Notes under the pieces: model-generated
What the model saw: the letters and a program-made list of their open reading frames with translations, nothing else
Told to the model about the DNA's origin: nothing
Databases searched by the model: none
Shown here: positions 44,513 to 55,354 of the stretch, piece by piece
How the letters are laid out: each line of letters opens with the position of its first letter
Numbering within the stretch: the first letter of the stretch is position 1
Assembly: GCA_033807775.1 (NCBI GenBank)
Contig: CM066326.1
Location: forward strand, 47,855,617-47,919,616
DNA length: 64,000 nucleotides
Reading direction: 5' to 3'
From: Saussurea involucrata
Taxonomy: Eukaryota > Streptophyta > Magnoliopsida > Asterales > Asteraceae
Made by a program: the position numbers and the translations under genes

Positions 44513-46763
44513 ATGGCTACCAACACAAACACAAACTATATTGACAATGGTTCTCTTGCAAAACCCCCTAGATTTTCCAGAGATAACTTTAATCTGTGGA
44601 AAAATAGGATGATACTCTTCTTAGAAGGTGTAGACCCTAATATGCCTTATTACATCGAAAATGGACCATATATTCCTGTTAGAATTGACCCTGAAGTTCC
44701 AGGCATTGCTACTAGAGCTGCCATTCCTGAAAGAGTCGTGCCTAAAGAACCTCACAACTGGTCTGATGAAGATAAGAAGAAAGTGGCTATCGACACTAAA
44801 GCCAGATCTATCCTATCTATGGCTCTTCCTGAAAAAGTCTACCATTCCGTCATGAACCTGAAAACCTCCAAAGACATATGGGACACAATCTGTGTTCAAT
44901 ATGAAGGAACGTCTGAAGTCCAGGACTCAAGAAAGATCAACCTGGTAAGACAATATGAAAGCTTCATTTGTGGTAAGAATGAATCTCTCTCTGAAGTACA
45001 TCAGCGGTTTAACTGTTTAATTATCGATCTGAAAACCGTTGGTAAGGAATATTCTAACTTTGAAATTCTGACAAAGTTCTTAGAATGTTTACCTGAAAGC
45101 TGGGACAGTTATTCAATGTGTCTCAAGCTGTCAAAGGATCTAAAATCTATGACTTTCTCTACCTTATATGGCACTATGCTCAATCATAAGCAGTCGTGTC
45201 ACCTTAAGAAGAATCTTGTAAAAGATTCCAAGAGCACACCTGTTACTTTACTCTCAGAGTCACCTTCTACTCAGCGATCTACTATCATTGTCACTGAGTT
45301 GGAAACTAACTCTGAATGTTCATCAGATGCTGACTCTTCAGATATTGATGAATCTCTGGCACTCCTGGCTAATAAGTTCAGGAGATTCGCTAGAAAGAGT
45401 AACTTCAGAAGGAATAAACCTATCGCACTCACTGACAAGCCTAGATCATCAACCTCTGTTGATAAGGCTACTGCTACCTGCTTTAACTGTGAAAAAGTAG
45501 GACACTTTGCTAGTGAATGCTGGTCAAAGAAGTACAAAAAGCTGAAAGAAAAATATTCTAAGCTGAAAAGCTTTAAGAAGAAAGGCAAAGGCTTGGTCGC
45601 TGACTTTGACTGGGCTGCCTCTGATGAAGAAGAATCATCTGACTCAGAAGATGATGATGAGGCCAATCTCTGCCTCATGGAAAAAATCGAAGAAGAGGAA
45701 GAATATTCTGACATTCCCTCTACTTCAACCTCTACCTCCAAGGTATCACCTTCTTTCTTTACACACATTTCAGATATTGATGAAGCTGATAGTCTTCGAA
45801 AGATCGATCTCCTGACTATGAGTTTATAAGATGCCATGAATGGCAAAACTGTTGTTGAAAATCAAAACCTTGATCTCGCCGAACAACTTAAAAATTGTCA
45901 CCTTCAAATAGAAAAGCTTTCTAAAATTGAAGAAGATTTAAAAGATCAGGTTCATATAAACCAACTAGTCAAAATCGAGCGCGAAGAAGCTATCGCTGCA
46001 TTAAAAGCTGAAAAAGCTACTGTTGAAGGATGGTGTAAATCCTCAACAACGATCACTGAGATAATAAAGTCTCAGATTCCCCTGAGTGACAAACGTGGTC
46101 TTGGTTACAAAGCTGACGCTGAAGAACCAACCACTGATCATTTCATGCTTAAGTTTGGTATGTTTGTGTCCTCAATCCCTGACACTTCCTCATCTCAGTG
46201 TTCCTCTTCAAAAGCTCCCATCCCTGAGGAAAAACCTACCTTAACTTCTAAAGATAAGGGCAAAGAAAAAGTTTTCAACCAAAAACCTCAGAAGGGTGCC
46301 TTTGTACCAAAGCTGAATGCTTCTAAAGCTTCAGTGAGCTATTCAGCGATCTACACCTAGAATCAGAGTGGATATTATTGGTAAGAAATCCGAAGAACTG
46401 ATTGTTCCTCTCATTTCCAATGCCAAAGGTATACTTGGTGCTAGCCCTTCTCATTTAAAATTAACGGGTAAGCATGCAAATGGTCCTAAAGCTACTTTTA
46501 GCTATAGGAAATGTTATCATTGTGGACTTATCGATCACATTGCTAGTAAGTGCCCCACAGCCACCAAAGCTGAAAAGTTAGCTAAGGTAAAGATCAATGT
46601 CCCCAAGGCAAAGAAGACCACTGAGGTTAAGAAATTAACCAAAGTGAAGAATAATTCTGAAGCTGAATCTTCAAATGCTGCGAAGATTGCTGAACCTTCC
46701 ACTTCCTCTACCACCGCTGACAAGTGTGGGCCCATGGTGAAATGGGTACCCAAATCAAACTAA
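44513..46763 (+). pseudogene. Sirevirus A gag, one stop and one frameshift
   Basis: ATG at 44513 (MATNTN). The gag core reads DNFNLWKNRMILFLEG, SMALPEKVYHSVMN and FLECLPESWDSY. A zinc knuckle CFNCEKVGHFASEC (45479-45520) is followed by a lysine and acidic stretch, a coiled region (LDLAEQLKNCHLQIEKLSK), and a second knuckle CYHCGLIDHIASKC (46512-46553). It ends KWVPKSN at TAA 46761-46763. TAA 45827-45829 is an in-frame stop, since the frame continues through 46360. A frameshift lies near 46360-46385. Two knuckles and great length fit a Sirevirus gag. Confidence 0.9.
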
Positions 46764-46780
46764 TCTTCCTTTGTTTGCAG
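46746..46780 (+). promoter_or_regulatory. Gag/pol junction of A with stop and splice-acceptor-like sequence
   Basis: After KWVPKSN comes TAA and then TTCCTTTGTTTGCAG|GATAGG, with ACTAAT as a branch-point-like word. The 35 bases from GTACCC to CAG, if lifted out, would join gag to pol in frame; pol is in the -1 frame. In B the equivalent segment is 30 bases with an in-frame stop and gives the same join. Confidence 0.4.
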
Positions 46781-48869
46781 GATAGGAAGGGTATCTGGTA
46801 TCTTGATAGCGGATGCTCTAGACACATGACTGGAAAGAAAAACCTTCTCACTGAATATAAGGAAGAGAAGGGTCCCTCAGTGACCTTCGGTGGAAATGGA
46901 AAAGGCTATACCCGAGGGTTTGGTGTACTCTCTAATGGTACAACAACCTTCAGAAGAGTCGCATATGTTGAAGGACTGAAGCACAATCTTCTTAGCATCA
47001 GTCAGCTATGTGACAAGGATTACAAAGTGATTTTCACTAAGGAATCCTGCTTTATCACTGACAAAAAGGAGAAGATAGCTCTCAGCGGATATCGTATGGA
47101 AAATGTTTATGTTATAGACATGGACTCTACAACCACTGAGAACTCCTGTTTCTTCTCAAAAGCCTCATCTGATGCCAACTGGCTATGGCATAAGAGGCTC
47201 TCCCATCTCAACTTCAAGACACTGAACACTCTTTCCTCTAAAGAGTTGGTTACTGGTCTACCTCAACACTCATATGCTAAGGAATCCTTATGTTCAGCGT
47301 GTGAAAAAGGGAAACAAACTAAAGCAAGCTTCAAATCTAAGCAAGTTTCCTCAGTGTCGTCTCTTCTACAACTTCTCCATATGGATTTGTTTGGCCCTGT
47401 TAACAAACAATCCATCGCTGGAAAGAAATATACATTGGTCATAGTTGATGAATTCTCTTGCTATACATGGGTTATGTTTCTCCGTTCTAAGAGTGACACC
47501 CCTGAAGAACTCATCACTTTTGTCAGAAAAATGGAAGTCCTGAACAACATGACCGTACGCTCGATAAGGAGTGATCATGGTACTGAATTCAAAAATAGTT
47601 CCCTTGATTCCTTATTTGAAAGCAAGGGTATTTCTCACAACTTTTCCTCAGTGAGAACACCACAACAAAATGGAGTCGCTGAAAGAAGAAACTGAACTAT
47701 CATCGAAGCTGCACGTTCAATGCTCAACGATTCTCATCTACCTACTCAGTTTTGGGCAGAAGCTGTCAATACTGCTTGTTTTACTCAAAACAGGTCGCTG
47801 ATAGTCAAAAGATTCAAGAAGATAGCCTATGAACTCTTCCATGGGAGAAAGCCTTCAATTAGCTTTTCTTAACATCTTTGGATGTCAATGTTTCATACTG
47901 AACAACAGAGATGCCCTTGGAAAGTTTGATCCTAAGGCTGATGATGGAATCTTTCTTGGATACTCTTCAGTTTCCAAAGCCTTCAGAGTCTTCAATCGAA
48001 GAAGAAAAACTGTAGAAGAAACAATTCACGTCACTTTTGACGAATCCCGTTCAGCGAACTCTAGACCTTCTGCTGATACTGAAGAACTGAATCAATGGAT
48101 GTTTTCTCATCTTGGTGATTCAGAAGATGCTCCTACTCCTCCATCTCATACTCATCCCGCTGAAGATGATGATCCTACTATCATCCCAAGCATGCAGAAT
48201 AGTGAAGCTGAAACATCATGGGTCTCAGTTGTTCCTATTAACACTATGCCTGCTTCTGAACCTTCATTCTCAGACATACCATCTACTTCTCAGCAATCAG
48301 TGAATGAAATGACATCTGAACCTCTTCCGCTCTTGGATGATATACCAGAAGTTGCTGAAGCCTCATCTTCAGCTCCTCCAGAAGTTCAGGTTGAGTCAGC
48401 AACTTATGCTCCGGCTCAACGATGGACTATAAATCACCCTATTGATCAAATTCTTGGTGATCAAAACGCTGGTGTTCAGACTCGACGAAGTGCAGGTAAT
48501 ATTTGTTTATTTGTTAACTTTATTTCTCTAAGTGAACCAAAGAAAACAGATGATGCCCTCAGAGATCCAAACTGGGTCGGCGCTATGCAAGAAGAGGTGA
48601 CTAAATTCGAAAGAAACAAAGTTTGGAGGCTCGTTCCAAGACCATCTGACAAGTCAGTGATAGGCACTAAATGGGTCTATCGAAACAAGTTGGATGAGCA
48701 TGGAACTGTAACCCGCAACAAGGCTCGTCTTGTTGCTCAGGGATACAGACAAGAGGAAGGTATAGATTATGATGAAACATTTGCCCCATGTGGCAAGACT
48801 AGAAGCTATTCGTCTATTCTTAGCTTACGCTGTACACAAAGACTTCAAAGTTTATCACATGGATGTTAA
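46781..48869 (+). pseudogene. Sirevirus A protease and integrase with linker, broken
   Basis: The frame from the junction gives the protease LDSGCSRHMTG, the pre-integrase finger (WLWHKRLSHLNF, CSACEKGK), and integrase HMDLFGPV, SIRSDHGTEF and QQNGVAERRN (D, D, E all present). TGA at 47693-47695 interrupts it, and the frame goes on as IIEAARSML. A frameshift near 47865 leads to the frame with NIFGCQCFIL and FLGYSSVSKAFRVFN and a serine-proline-rich linker. The start of reverse transcriptase (WVYRNKLDEHG, RLVAQGYRQEEG) ends at another frameshift near 48790. Confidence 0.92.
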
Positions 48870-50063
48870 GTCAGCGTTACTCAATGGAAAGCTGAATGAA
48901 GAAGTCTACGTGGAACAACCTCCAGGATTCTCAGATCCTAAGCATCCAGGTTATGTTTATAAACTGGATAAGGCACTTTATGGCTTAAAGCAAACTCCTC
49001 AAGCATGGTATGACACTCTCTCTACTTATCTCCATATTGAAAAATTTGAGCGTGGTCAAATCGATAAAACTCTATTTTCAGGAAAGTAAAAGGTCATATT
49101 ATTCTTGTTCAAATATATGTCGATGATATTATATTTGGTTCCACTAACCCTGACCTTTGTACTCGTTTCGCTTATAGAATGAAAGCTGAATATAAAATGA
49201 GTATGATGGGTGAACTAACATATTTCCTAGGTATTCAAATCAAACAGAATGAAAAAGGAACTTTCTTTCATCAGGGAAAGTATGTTAGAGATATGCTGAA
49301 GAAATTTGATTTAACTCAGAGTTCAGCTATGAAAACCCCTATGGCACCACCGCTGACACTAAACAAGGATCCTTCCGGAAAACCTGTTAATGTCACGATG
49401 TACCGTGCGATGATCGGCTCTCTCCGGTATCTTACAGCTAGCCGACCTGATATTATGTATGCAACTTGTTTGTGTGCACGATATCAAGTTGAACCTAAGG
49501 AATCTCGTTTGATCGCTGTAAAGCGAATCTTTCGTTACCTTAAGGGTACTCCTAACCTAGGTCTTTGGTATCCCAAAGACTCAAGGTTTGATCTAATCGC
49601 CTATTCAGATAGTGATTTTGCAAGTTGCAAATTGGATAGGAAAAGCACCACAGGAGGCTGTCAGCTCCTGGGTGGAAAGCTGGTGAGTTGGACAAGTAAA
49701 AAGCAAAACTCAGTGTCCACCTCAACCGCTGAAGCTGAATATGTAGCTGCTGGAAGATGTTGTTCTCAGGTCTTGTGGATGAGAAATCAACTACTAGACT
49801 ATGACCTTCAGCTCTCAAAGATTCCAATCTATTGCGACAGTACTAGTGCCATCGCTATAGCCAATAATTCAGTGCTACACTCAAAGACCAAACACATCGA
49901 AATCATGTATCATTTTATCAGAGATCATGTGATGAATGGTGATATAGAACTTCATTTTATCCCAATTGATTTTCAGTTAGCTGATCTGTTTACCAAACCT
50001 CTTGATGAGACAAGATTTAACTTTCTCATCAGCAAGCTTGGAATGTTGAACTTAGAAGAGTAA
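48790..50063 (+). pseudogene. Sirevirus A reverse transcriptase and RNase H, frameshifted
   Basis: The frame continues with RLEAIRLFLAYAVHKDFK and DVKSALLNG, then is lost at a missing base near 49085. It resumes as VQIYVDDIIFGS, MSMMGELTYFLGIQI, the connection and RNase H (STAEAEYVAAG, CDSTSAIAIANN, KTKHIEIMYHF), and ends LADLFTKPLDETRFNFL at TAA 50061-50063. The catalytic YVDD and RNase H acidic residues are intact. Confidence 0.92.
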
Positions 50064-50633
50064 AATCTTCAGCGGTTCACATTTGATCAGGGATAAAACA
50101 AACTTGTATAACCCTATCTATCACCTTCTCTCTGAACAATTTGATTCGCTGATATCAAGGTATGTTCTACTCTTACTCGCTGACGTTCGCCTAGAACTGA
50201 AAGATTTCAAAACAAATTGCATCGCTGAATATCTCTTCCTTTCATCGATACTTTGAAATTTCTTAAATTAAACTGATATTTATCAGTGCTTCATGTTTTC
50301 AAAATTTGTCCCTGAGCTTTCAAAAACCTCAGAGACATCCTAAAATATGAAAGGACGTTTGTGACGTCATCACAACGGATAAGTCATGGCACGTTTTCTC
50401 TGACACGTTAGCCCGTTTCGACTTCGTGGTCCAATCAAATTCAAGGGACGTGTCCGTGTCATCATGAAAAACTTTCCCGCTCATAGTTTTTCTCTCTCTA
50501 CTCTCACTATATAAACCCTTTGCGTTTATATTTTTACCTTTTACGCAAACATCATGTCCTTCAAGCAAGAATTCTCGGTTGCATTCAAACTTGTTTTCTT
50601 CAAGAACTGTTCATCTTCTTCAACACTCGAAAG
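50064..50633 (+). promoter_or_regulatory. Candidate internal promoter and 5' UTR of the A post-pol gene
   Basis: In order: palindrome TGACGTCA (50362-50369), TGACACGT (50401-50408), CCAAT (50431-50435), GGACGTGTCC (50447-50456), a CT-rich stretch, and TATATAAA (50508-50515). ACGT-core words are bZIP-type binding sites and TATATAAA is a good TATA box, so transcription from about 50540 is plausible. No coding sequence is seen here. Confidence 0.55.
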
Positions 50634-51004
50634 GTTAATATTCTTATTATTTTCCTTGCATAAAACTTGTTTTCGATCTTATTTTTTGTTTTCAAAAGAA
50701 CCTTCTTAAAATGAAATCATTTTCTCTTCATGATTTTATAAACACAATCTGGAAACAGATTGTTCTTCAAAGTTTAAACTAATAATCTTAAACTTTGATA
50801 TCTTAATAAGTTTTTCCAGAATCCATTCATAAAAAGGAAAATGGAAACATGACATTCACTAGATTTTGTATCTTTGTTCAAAACTAGAAAACCCAAATTT
50901 CTATTTTCTTTCTCTAAATAGAAATTACAAAACCCTTAAAACCCTTATTTTGGATATTTTATCCATTTTAAGTACTTTTGTTCTTAATCTTCATGTTTAA
51001 ACAG
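50634..51004 (+). other. Apparent 5' UTR intron of the A post-pol gene
   Basis: Donor AAG|GTTAAT at 50634 and acceptor TTTAAACAG ending at 51004, two bases before the ATG. The 371 bases are AT-rich. This layout, a TATA box, short leader exon and leader intron, looks like a host plant gene. Inferred. Confidence 0.45.
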
Positions 51005-51006
51005 AA

Positions 51007-53682
51007 ATGGCATCAACTACTGAAGCTCAGACTCCTACTGCTTCTTCAAAGACTACACTCACTCCTGCTCCTCAAGTTAAGTTCAAATACGAGCATATCA
51101 ACTTTCAGGGCAACAACCCTTATGCCCTCTTCATCTTCCCTCAGAGAAAGCACATCACCCACTTAGACGATGCTGTGAATTTTCTCAAGACTTGCTCTCT
51201 TTCCACAGCTTTGACCGTCACTCCTCCAGCAAATAGACACCTCTTTGCTCAGTTCTGGTGGACTGCAAGACGTGCTATGATCACCTCCACCAAAGACCCC
51301 AAAAAGGAAATAGAAGTCATCCTTTTTGAGACTGACCATGGAACCTCCAAGATCACACCTGGTAATATCAGGTGTGCCCTAAACCTCCCTACTGCCACAA
51401 AAGAAAAACGCTTTATCCCTCTACCCAATCCCAAGAACCCCACTGACAGAGACGCCATCATTGCATTCTTTGATGCAATAAAGTATGTATGGGACACAGG
51501 GAGAGATGAACTCCCTGAGAAGAAGCTGACTTCCATCAAGAAGTCCAAGATGCCAAGCGAGATGAACTTCATCTTCGCTCACCTGATAAGTTGCATGACA
51601 GCTAAAGTTGGTTCTTCTGACCAAGCTTCTCAACCCCAACAGGGTATGGGGTATTCACTGCTGAAGGGCCTACACATCGACTGGGCCAAGATCGTTTTTG
51701 AAGACATGATTCAGAGAGTCGAGGAATCCAAAAGACAGAAGACGGTTCCTTATCCTCGATTTCTCAGCGCTCTCTTCCTACAGGGACTCGGGGACAAATA
51801 CCCGAAGGTGGGCGACCTGAAGCTCTCCCATGTTGGCACCAAGATCCTCGAGTTCACCCCCATGCCGAACGAGGTACATCTTTCTACTATCTTATCTACT
51901 CTAAATCCCCCAACTTCTTCTACTTCTGCGGCTACCTCAGTGGTAATCCCAACTGCTGATACCCAGGCTGCAACCTCCACTCCTCCTAAGAAAAGGAAAC
52001 ACTCTACTACCTCACTTGATTCTCAAAGGATCAAGAAAACCAAGGAGCAACCCCCCAAGCCTTCACAGGCTGAAGACTCCACGACTCTTTCTGTACAAGA
52101 GCCGTTGGATAGTTTCGTGGTACGCTCTGCCATAGCTGATCAAGCCACCCCTTCCATACCAACTTCAGCGTCTCTAAACGCTGAGGTTATAAATTTGGAA
52201 CTGAACCCTCCTCCTTCAGACTCTCTAAGGACTGAAGAAGTATTTCTCAGCGGATCCAACGTTGAACCTCTCACCAAATCCCTCTTCTCAACCATCATTC
52301 CTCCCACTCATTCTTTGGACACTCCACCTATTTTCCCTCCATTCTCTGCAACAAACGTCATCCTCCATGACACATCAGCTGCAACTTTACAGGGGATGAT
52401 GAATCAAAATATAGGATCTGCAGGCACTTCTATGCGCCAAGGCACTCTGGAAGGCGACATGGAACACTTCTCAGGTTATCGAAGTTTCAAGGACTTCACC
52501 AACCCGCCTACAGGTATACACAAAACCATACACACTCTTCTCTCAAAATCCCTAACTTCTGAGCTTTCCTTTGTTCATAAGTTATTAACTGTTGCAGGTC
52601 CTAATTTGGGAGATATCAACAACTCCCTGAAAGATCTGACGACTAAGGTGGAATCTCTCACCACCACACTATCTGCTAACTCTTCAGCGGTTGTAACCAC
52701 TGGAGATGCTCTCAAGACGCTGACTACCGAGGTAGAAAAGAAAGCCTCAAGTGCTGATATACTAAAAGTGGAAGGAAGCCTATCAGACCTAGCTACCAAT
52801 GTGGCTACAAACTCCACTTTCGTCAACAATCTCAACTTGACGAACGGCACTCTCTCCATTAATTTCACCACCCTGTCTAATGAAGTCACATTACTGAAGA
52901 CAAAGGTTGGAACCCTTAAAGGAGAGGTCTCCATGGTCAATGCTGAGGTTGGCACTGTCAAAGATCTGCTCCAACAAATCCTTGATCGCCTGAATGCCCC
53001 AACTTATGCTCCGTCTCACTTCACTCAGGCTGATCGTGAGGATCTCCAAAAGATCAGTCCTACTATTTCTGGCCTGGAAGACAGAATAGTAGTGATTGAA
53101 ACCTTCATGGGAATCACTGGCCTGGAAGACAGTGATCCTGATACTGCTATTGCTGATGCTGCTGAAATTCCAGTTACCTCCCCCACTCATCATGTGGAAG
53201 AGGGGGAGAAGAATGAAGAAGGTCTTCCCCATAATGCTGAGGGGGAGACAGCTGAATCAAATGCTGCTGCTACAACTGAGAAACCTCAGGGAGATGAAAA
53301 CCCTGAGGGAACCGAGAAACCTCCCTCTGAATTTGAGGGGGAGCAACTCGATGAGCAACCAGAAGATGCTGCTGATGTCACCGAACCTTATGCTGATGAG
53401 GTCGACTCTGAAGAAGAAGCTGAAGATGATGAAGACGTCGACATCGCTGACGACGAACCATCAGTATCACCTGATCATGGTGATGATGATGACGATGATG
53501 ATGATTTCGACTTCTTCGTCCAGCCCAAGAAAGCCCCAGCTCAAAAAGGGGTTTTGATAAATGAACCATCAGAGGAGGGGACAAAGACAAAACCTGCAGC
53601 AACTGAAGCTGACAAAGGCAAAAACAAAGGCCTCGCTGCAGAAGGCAATCTGACTATCCTACAAAGAAAGCCAGTTTGTCAG
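51007..53682 (+). CDS. Sirevirus A post-pol protein, exon 1
   Basis: ATG at 51007 and 892 codons to the apparent donor; unspliced, the frame runs to TAA 53770-53772 (921 codons). Residues about 20-280 form a domain like that of B: AQFWWTARR, RCALNLPTA, FIFAHLISCM, SSDQASQ (about 201-207), KIVFEDM, YPRFLSALFLQG. A serine-proline-threonine linker with KKRKHS follows. Residues about 545-660 have heptad-like repeats (LTTKVESLTTTL, LKTLTTEVE, VTLLKTKVGTLKGEV), a likely trimer or tetramer coiled coil. Then comes a very acidic region ending DDDDDFDFFVQPKKAP (about 833-850). There are no stops, unlike pol. Function unknown; an unspliced or spliced structural protein is possible. Confidence 0.75.
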
Positions 53683-53840
53683 GTACAATATATTTTCTTC
53701 CCTTACACTGCATCCCTCCTCTATCCCTTCTCAACCTCAGTTCTCCTCTCCATAAAACCTCTATACACTTAACCCTCATTCTTTCTCTATCTCTTTTCTC
53801 CCAAATGATCTTACTTAAACGATCGTTGTGTTTCAGCTAG
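53683..53840 (+). other. Apparent intron in the A post-pol gene
   Basis: Donor CAG|GTACAATA and acceptor GCTAG at 53840 after a pyrimidine-rich tract; CTTAC/TTAAAC words could serve as branch point. Removing 158 bases joins codon 892 exactly to the open frame at 53841. The stronger-looking TTTCAG at 53836 would give a TGA after six codons. Confidence 0.55.
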
Positions 53841-55238
53841 TCCTCTCCCCTGCTTGAGGATACAGCTGAAGTTCCTCCTACTGCATCAACAATAATTCCA
53901 GCCCCTAGTGCTGAAGAAATAATCCCAATCTTGGATTTCACTGAGACTGATGAACCTGAAGAACAGCTGCTCTCTCACAAAAACAGAGCTTCCTTGGCTC
54001 CTCAAATGCTAAGTGAAGAAGAACTGAAAAGAAGAGATGCAATGATGAAACAGCCTGAAGATCAGCGAATCGTCCTTCCTCGATACGAAATCAATCCTCC
54101 TAAGTTCATACTATCAAGGAAGGAATACACTGAACATCTCAAGGCTGAAAAACAACTCGTCGATCGAAGGAAAACTGAAGAACAAGATAAAGCCTACGCC
54201 ATCCAGCTTGTCCAACAATTGGTGAAGGATCCTGATCTGAAAAAGACTCCCATTGATGTCCAACGTCAATTGTGGAAAGACGCCAAGAAGATCATCGAAG
54301 AAAAGACCAAGGTATCTGACTCTACCTTGGAATGGTGCAAAGAAAGACTGCACTATCGATATCGGGCTGCCATAATCAACAAGGTGTACATCAGGGGAAG
54401 AACGCCAATAAAAGTTTCAGTTGTTGAAGTCGATTTATTCAGAGAAAATGGTACCAATGAAACCATCTACGCCTCTTCAATCAAGAAGTACGGTCTCTCT
54501 GAGTGGTTGCAGATGCGAATAGCTATTCAACGATCTTGCTCACAGTTTAAGAGCCATGTCGAGAAAATGATCAATCAACAGATCGACTTGGTCTCATCTG
54601 CTGTGGATATTCCTCCTCCTCCTCCTAATCCAGTTCAACAAAGAAGGGCCTCTGCAAAGAAGAAGATAATACCTTCAGACTCAGGTCCTCCTATCCGAAA
54701 TGAAACCGGTATTGGCTTCTCACGTGCTGAAGTACTTGGTCCTGAACCTGACCTCTCAGCGCTCGATACCTCCCTGCCCCCTGGTGAACGCTTCATCCCT
54801 GGAAAAGTCGTAAGCGAACCTTATGGTATATTCTTTCACGACTATGATAGACGAGAACGCTTTCAACGTATCTTTGAGCTACCCATCACTCCTATCGAAC
54901 AGCTCAGGGATCTTGTCTACTGGTGCGAATTCAGAAAAGATCTTCTCGGACACTTCATGAAGCCTCTGATCTTTACTGAAGCAAAGAATAGACGGGATCT
55001 TGGAGAAAAAGTCCCTGACTGGATGATACCTACAACAAGAACCCTTGATGAACTTCTCATTAAGGAAGAACCTGAATGGCTGATAGGATTCCTAGTAATT
55101 CTTCTATCATTATCAGCTTATATCTTTTGTACTTGTAAATTTATTTGTTGTACTTGTAATTTTTCCACTTCCCTCAGTAACTTATACAAAGTTAAAAGAA
55201 AATTTTCAGCGAATGTACTTTACTCCATCAGTACTTAA
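53841..55238 (+). CDS. Sirevirus A post-pol protein, exon 2
   Basis: About 465 codons open from 53841; no ATG at its start (TTG at 53931), so it is best read as a spliced exon. It is charged, with LVQQLVKDPDLKKTPIDVQ, then VVEVDLFRENG and YGLSEWLQMRIAIQ, which resemble the doubled domain of the B protein. PPPPPP (54614-54631) and KKKIIPSD follow. The C-terminal segment has WLIGFLVILLSLSAYIF and clustered cysteines, which could be a membrane helix, but B has no equivalent and the end may be frame run-on. With exon 1 the protein would be about 1357 residues. A truncated copy is at 199-1134. Confidence 0.7.
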   Translation, partial: SSPLLEDTAEVPPTASTIIPAPSAEEIIPILDFTETDEPEEQLLSHKNRASLAPQMLSEEELKRRDAMMKQPEDQRIVLPRYEINPPKFILSRKEYTEHLKAEKQLVDRRKTEEQDKAYAIQLVQQLVKDPDLKKTPIDVQRQLWKDAKKIIEEKTKVSDSTLEWCKERLHYRYRAAIINKVYIRGRTPIKVSVVEVDLFRENGTNETIYASSIKKYGLSEWLQMRIAIQRSCSQFKSHVEKMINQQIDLVSSAVDIPPPPPNPVQQRRASAKKKIIPSDSGPPIRNETGIGFSRAEVLGPEPDLSALDTSLPPGERFIPGKVVSEPYGIFFHDYDRRERFQRIFELPITPIEQLRDLVYWCEFRKDLLGHFMKPLIFTEAKNRRDLGEKVPDWMIPTTRTLDELLIKEEPEWLIGFLVILLSLSAYIFCTCKFICCTCNFSTSLSNLYKVKRKFSANVLYSIST

Positions 55239-55354
55239 AAGATCCCAGAAAACAGTAAAAAGGGAAAAATATTTTATGAGTTCTTTTTATCCTTATGTTT
55301 TCATAGTTAGCAATTTTCTTTTTGTTGCTATGTCATAATCAAATAGGGGGAGAT
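55239..55354 (+). other. 3' spacer and polypurine tract of Sirevirus A
   Basis: Short non-coding stretch ending in ATAGGGGGAGAT (55343-55354), directly before the LTR. Confidence 0.85.

Noticed and set aside
51249..53602. Minus-strand frames of 72-128 codons
   Set aside because: Antisense shadows of the A post-pol gene.
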